Source of the DNA: JACMLX01 sp040384325
GTDB taxonomy: Bacteria > Gemmatimonadota > Gemmatimonadetes > Gemmatimonadales > Gemmatimonadaceae
DNA length: 64,000 nucleotides
Reading direction: 5' to 3'
NCBI GenBank assembly: GCA_040384325.1
Contig: JAZKJL010000006.1
Coordinates: forward strand, 558,001 to 622,000
Part shown: positions 62,708 to 64,000 of the stretch, piece after piece
Layout of the letters: each line of letters begins with the position of its first letter
How positions within the stretch are numbered: position 1 is the first letter of the stretch
Position numbers and translations under genes: made by a program
The notes under the pieces: generated by a model
What the model saw: only the letters and a program-made list of their open reading frames with translations
The model's database searches: none
What the model was told of the DNA's origin: nothing

Positions 62708-64000
62708 GTGAACGCCGTCGTCATCCGTCTCCTCCGCAGCGCCACATGCTCCGTTCGCGCCCTGCCGTTGCTCGCGACCGTGGCCAGCGCACAGCCGACG
62801 CTGACGGAACCGGCGTACGCCGTGATCCCGCGGCCCGTCGTGCTGACCCCTGCCGCCGGACACTTCACCCTCACCGCACGCACGGCGATCATCGCCGACC
62901 CGATGTTCACCGCGGTCGGCAAGGGTTTCGCTCGTGACATCGCCGACGCGACGGGCTTCGAGCCGAGCGTTTCGCGGGTGGGACTGATGGTCACCGGCGC
63001 GATCCAGTTGCTCCGCGCGCGCGGCGCAGACTCGGTGGCGCTCGGGGGCGAAGGGTATCGGCTGGAGGTGTCGCCGGCGGGCGTGCAGGTGCGTGCCGCT
63101 GCACCAGCGGGCGCGTTCTACGCGCTCGAAACGCTGCGCCAGTTGCTGCCGGCGGCGATCTATCGCAGTGCGCCAATCGGAAACGTGACCTGGCGCGCGC
63201 CGTCGGTGCACATCGAGGATGTGCCGCGCTTCGGCTGGCGTGGCTCGCATCTCGACGTCGCCCGCCACTTCATGCCGAAGGAGTTCGTCAAGAAGTACAT
63301 CGACCTGCTGGCACGCCACAAGATGAACCGCTTCCACTGGCACCTCACCGAGGACCAGGGCTGGCGTATCGAGATCCTCAAGTATCCACGCCTCACCAGC
63401 GTCGGTTCGTGCCGCGCGGAAACACTGGTGGGCCCCCACCAGCCCGACCCGGCCAAGCGGGTGTTCGACGGGGCCCGGCACTGCGGCTTCTACACGCAGG
63501 ACGACGTGCGCGAGATCGTCGCCTACGCGCAGGCACGTTTCATCACCGTGGTGCCGGAGATCGAGATGCCGGGGCACGCGCAGGCCGCGATCGCCGCCTA
63601 TCCGCAGCTCGGTGTGCGTCGCGACACCACCGTCGGCGTGATGCAGGTGTGGGGGGTGAGCGACTTCATCCTCAACCCCACCGACAGCACGGTCGCGTTC
63701 ATGCAGGACGTGCTGGGCGAGGTGCTGGGCCTCTTTCCCGGGCCGTGGATCCACATCGGCGGCGACGAGGCCGTGAAGACGCAGTGGCAGGCCAGCGCCG
63801 AGGTGCAGACACGCATCAAGCAGCTCGGCCTGAAGGACGAGCACGAACTGCAAAGCTGGTTCGTGCGAAAGATGGACACCTACCTCACCGCACGTGGCCG
63901 GCGGCTGGTGGGCTGGGACGAGATTCTCGAGGGCGGGCTGGCGGAGAACGCGACGGTGATGTCGTGGCGCGGCACCGAGGGCGGGATCGCGGCGGCGCGC
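62708..64000 (+). CDS. Exported GH20 beta-N-acetylhexosaminidase, 3' end outside window
   Basis: At least 431 residues from GTG 62708, open to the window end. Signal peptide ending ATVASAQ, an N-terminal GH20b domain (about 35-165) and the catalytic barrel: SHLDVARHFMPKEFVKKYIDLLA, KMNRFHWHLTEDQGWRIEI, VVPEIEMPGHAQAAI and the Asp353-Glu354 pair in HIGGDEAVK. Glu354 is the acid/base, with Asp353 assisting the acetamido group. GTG is the only start giving a signal peptide. Acts on GlcNAc/GalNAc termini, complementing the fucosidase. Confidence 0.94.
   Translation, partial: MNAVVIRLLRSATCSVRALPLLATVASAQPTLTEPAYAVIPRPVVLTPAAGHFTLTARTAIIADPMFTAVGKGFARDIADATGFEPSVSRVGLMVTGAIQLLRARGADSVALGGEGYRLEVSPAGVQVRAAAPAGAFYALETLRQLLPAAIYRSAPIGNVTWRAPSVHIEDVPRFGWRGSHLDVARHFMPKEFVKKYIDLLARHKMNRFHWHLTEDQGWRIEILKYPRLTSVGSCRAETLVGPHQPDPAKRVFDGARHCGFYTQDDVREIVAYAQARFITVVPEIEMPGHAQAAIAAYPQLGVRRDTTVGVMQVWGVSDFILNPTDSTVAFMQDVLGEVLGLFPGPWIHIGGDEAVKTQWQASAEVQTRIKQLGLKDEHELQSWFVRKMDTYLTARGRRLVGWDEILEGGLAENATVMSWRGTEGGIAAAR

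Overview
The window is high-GC chromosomal DNA (about 70% G+C in most genes) from a free-living Gram-negative-type bacterium. It carries a type IV pilus secretin system, PspA, lipoproteins and a PEP-CTERM protein. Codon use, tandem pilins and many secreted serine/threonine-rich proteins suggest the phylum Gemmatimonadota. That placement is an inference; no database was searched. No phage, insertion sequence or CRISPR array is visible.

Layout. (1) 1-12.7 kb is a type IV pilus locus: a PilS-like kinase and PilR-like sigma-54 activator, four pilins (two identical in protein), a degenerate membrane kinase-like protein, three minor prepilin-like proteins, then pilM-N-O-P, with pilQ continuing to 14.8 kb. 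Three of the pilins have near-consensus -24/-12 sigma-54 promoters, each preceded at nearly the same distance by one inverted repeat, a candidate PilR site. (2) 14.8-19.1 kb holds a large lipoprotein, aroC and aroK. (3) 19.2-28.1 kb is a conserved housekeeping block: smg-like, topA, trmFO, xerC, hslV, hslU, argF. (4) 28-33.6 kb holds an outer-membrane-like protein, bcp, a small iron-permease-like protein, gcvT, a sigma-54 activator with a degenerate receiver, and an unknown two-domain protein. (5) 33.6-36.9 kb is clearly poorer in G+C. It holds a 22-residue hydrophobic peptide with a strong ribosome site, a membrane HD-GYP protein, and the C-terminal third of a SARP/BTAD-type regulator whose N-terminal part has normal composition. 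(6) 38.8-45.6 kb holds the sdaAB/sdaAA serine dehydratase, an M28 peptidase, a class A penicillin-binding protein and two membrane proteins. (7) 45.8-53.0 kb is a secreted protease locus: two exported caspase-like proteins (one with Cys-paired Sel1 repeats, one with a DUF4384-like tail) and a divergent exported M48 protease. (8) 53.2-59.4 kb holds a YbjN-like protein, pspA, an AI-2E family permease, a DUF1611/DgcN protein, an ABC-ATPase-like protein without Walker motifs, cysS, and tRNA-Thr and tRNA-Tyr. (9) 59.4-64 kb holds a PEP-CTERM protein, a Big2 lipoprotein, a GH29 fucosidase and a GH20 hexosaminidase cut by the window end.

Regulatory structure is unusually readable. Besides the sigma-54 modules, a -10 element TAGNTT with a TTGACC-like -35 recurs before many housekeeping genes. 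In three cases it lies so close to the ATG that leaderless mRNAs are expected. A three-unit inverted repeat family occurs in two intergenic regions. The observations most worth follow-up are the pilin promoter module, the micropeptide/HD-GYP island and the caspase/M48 locus.
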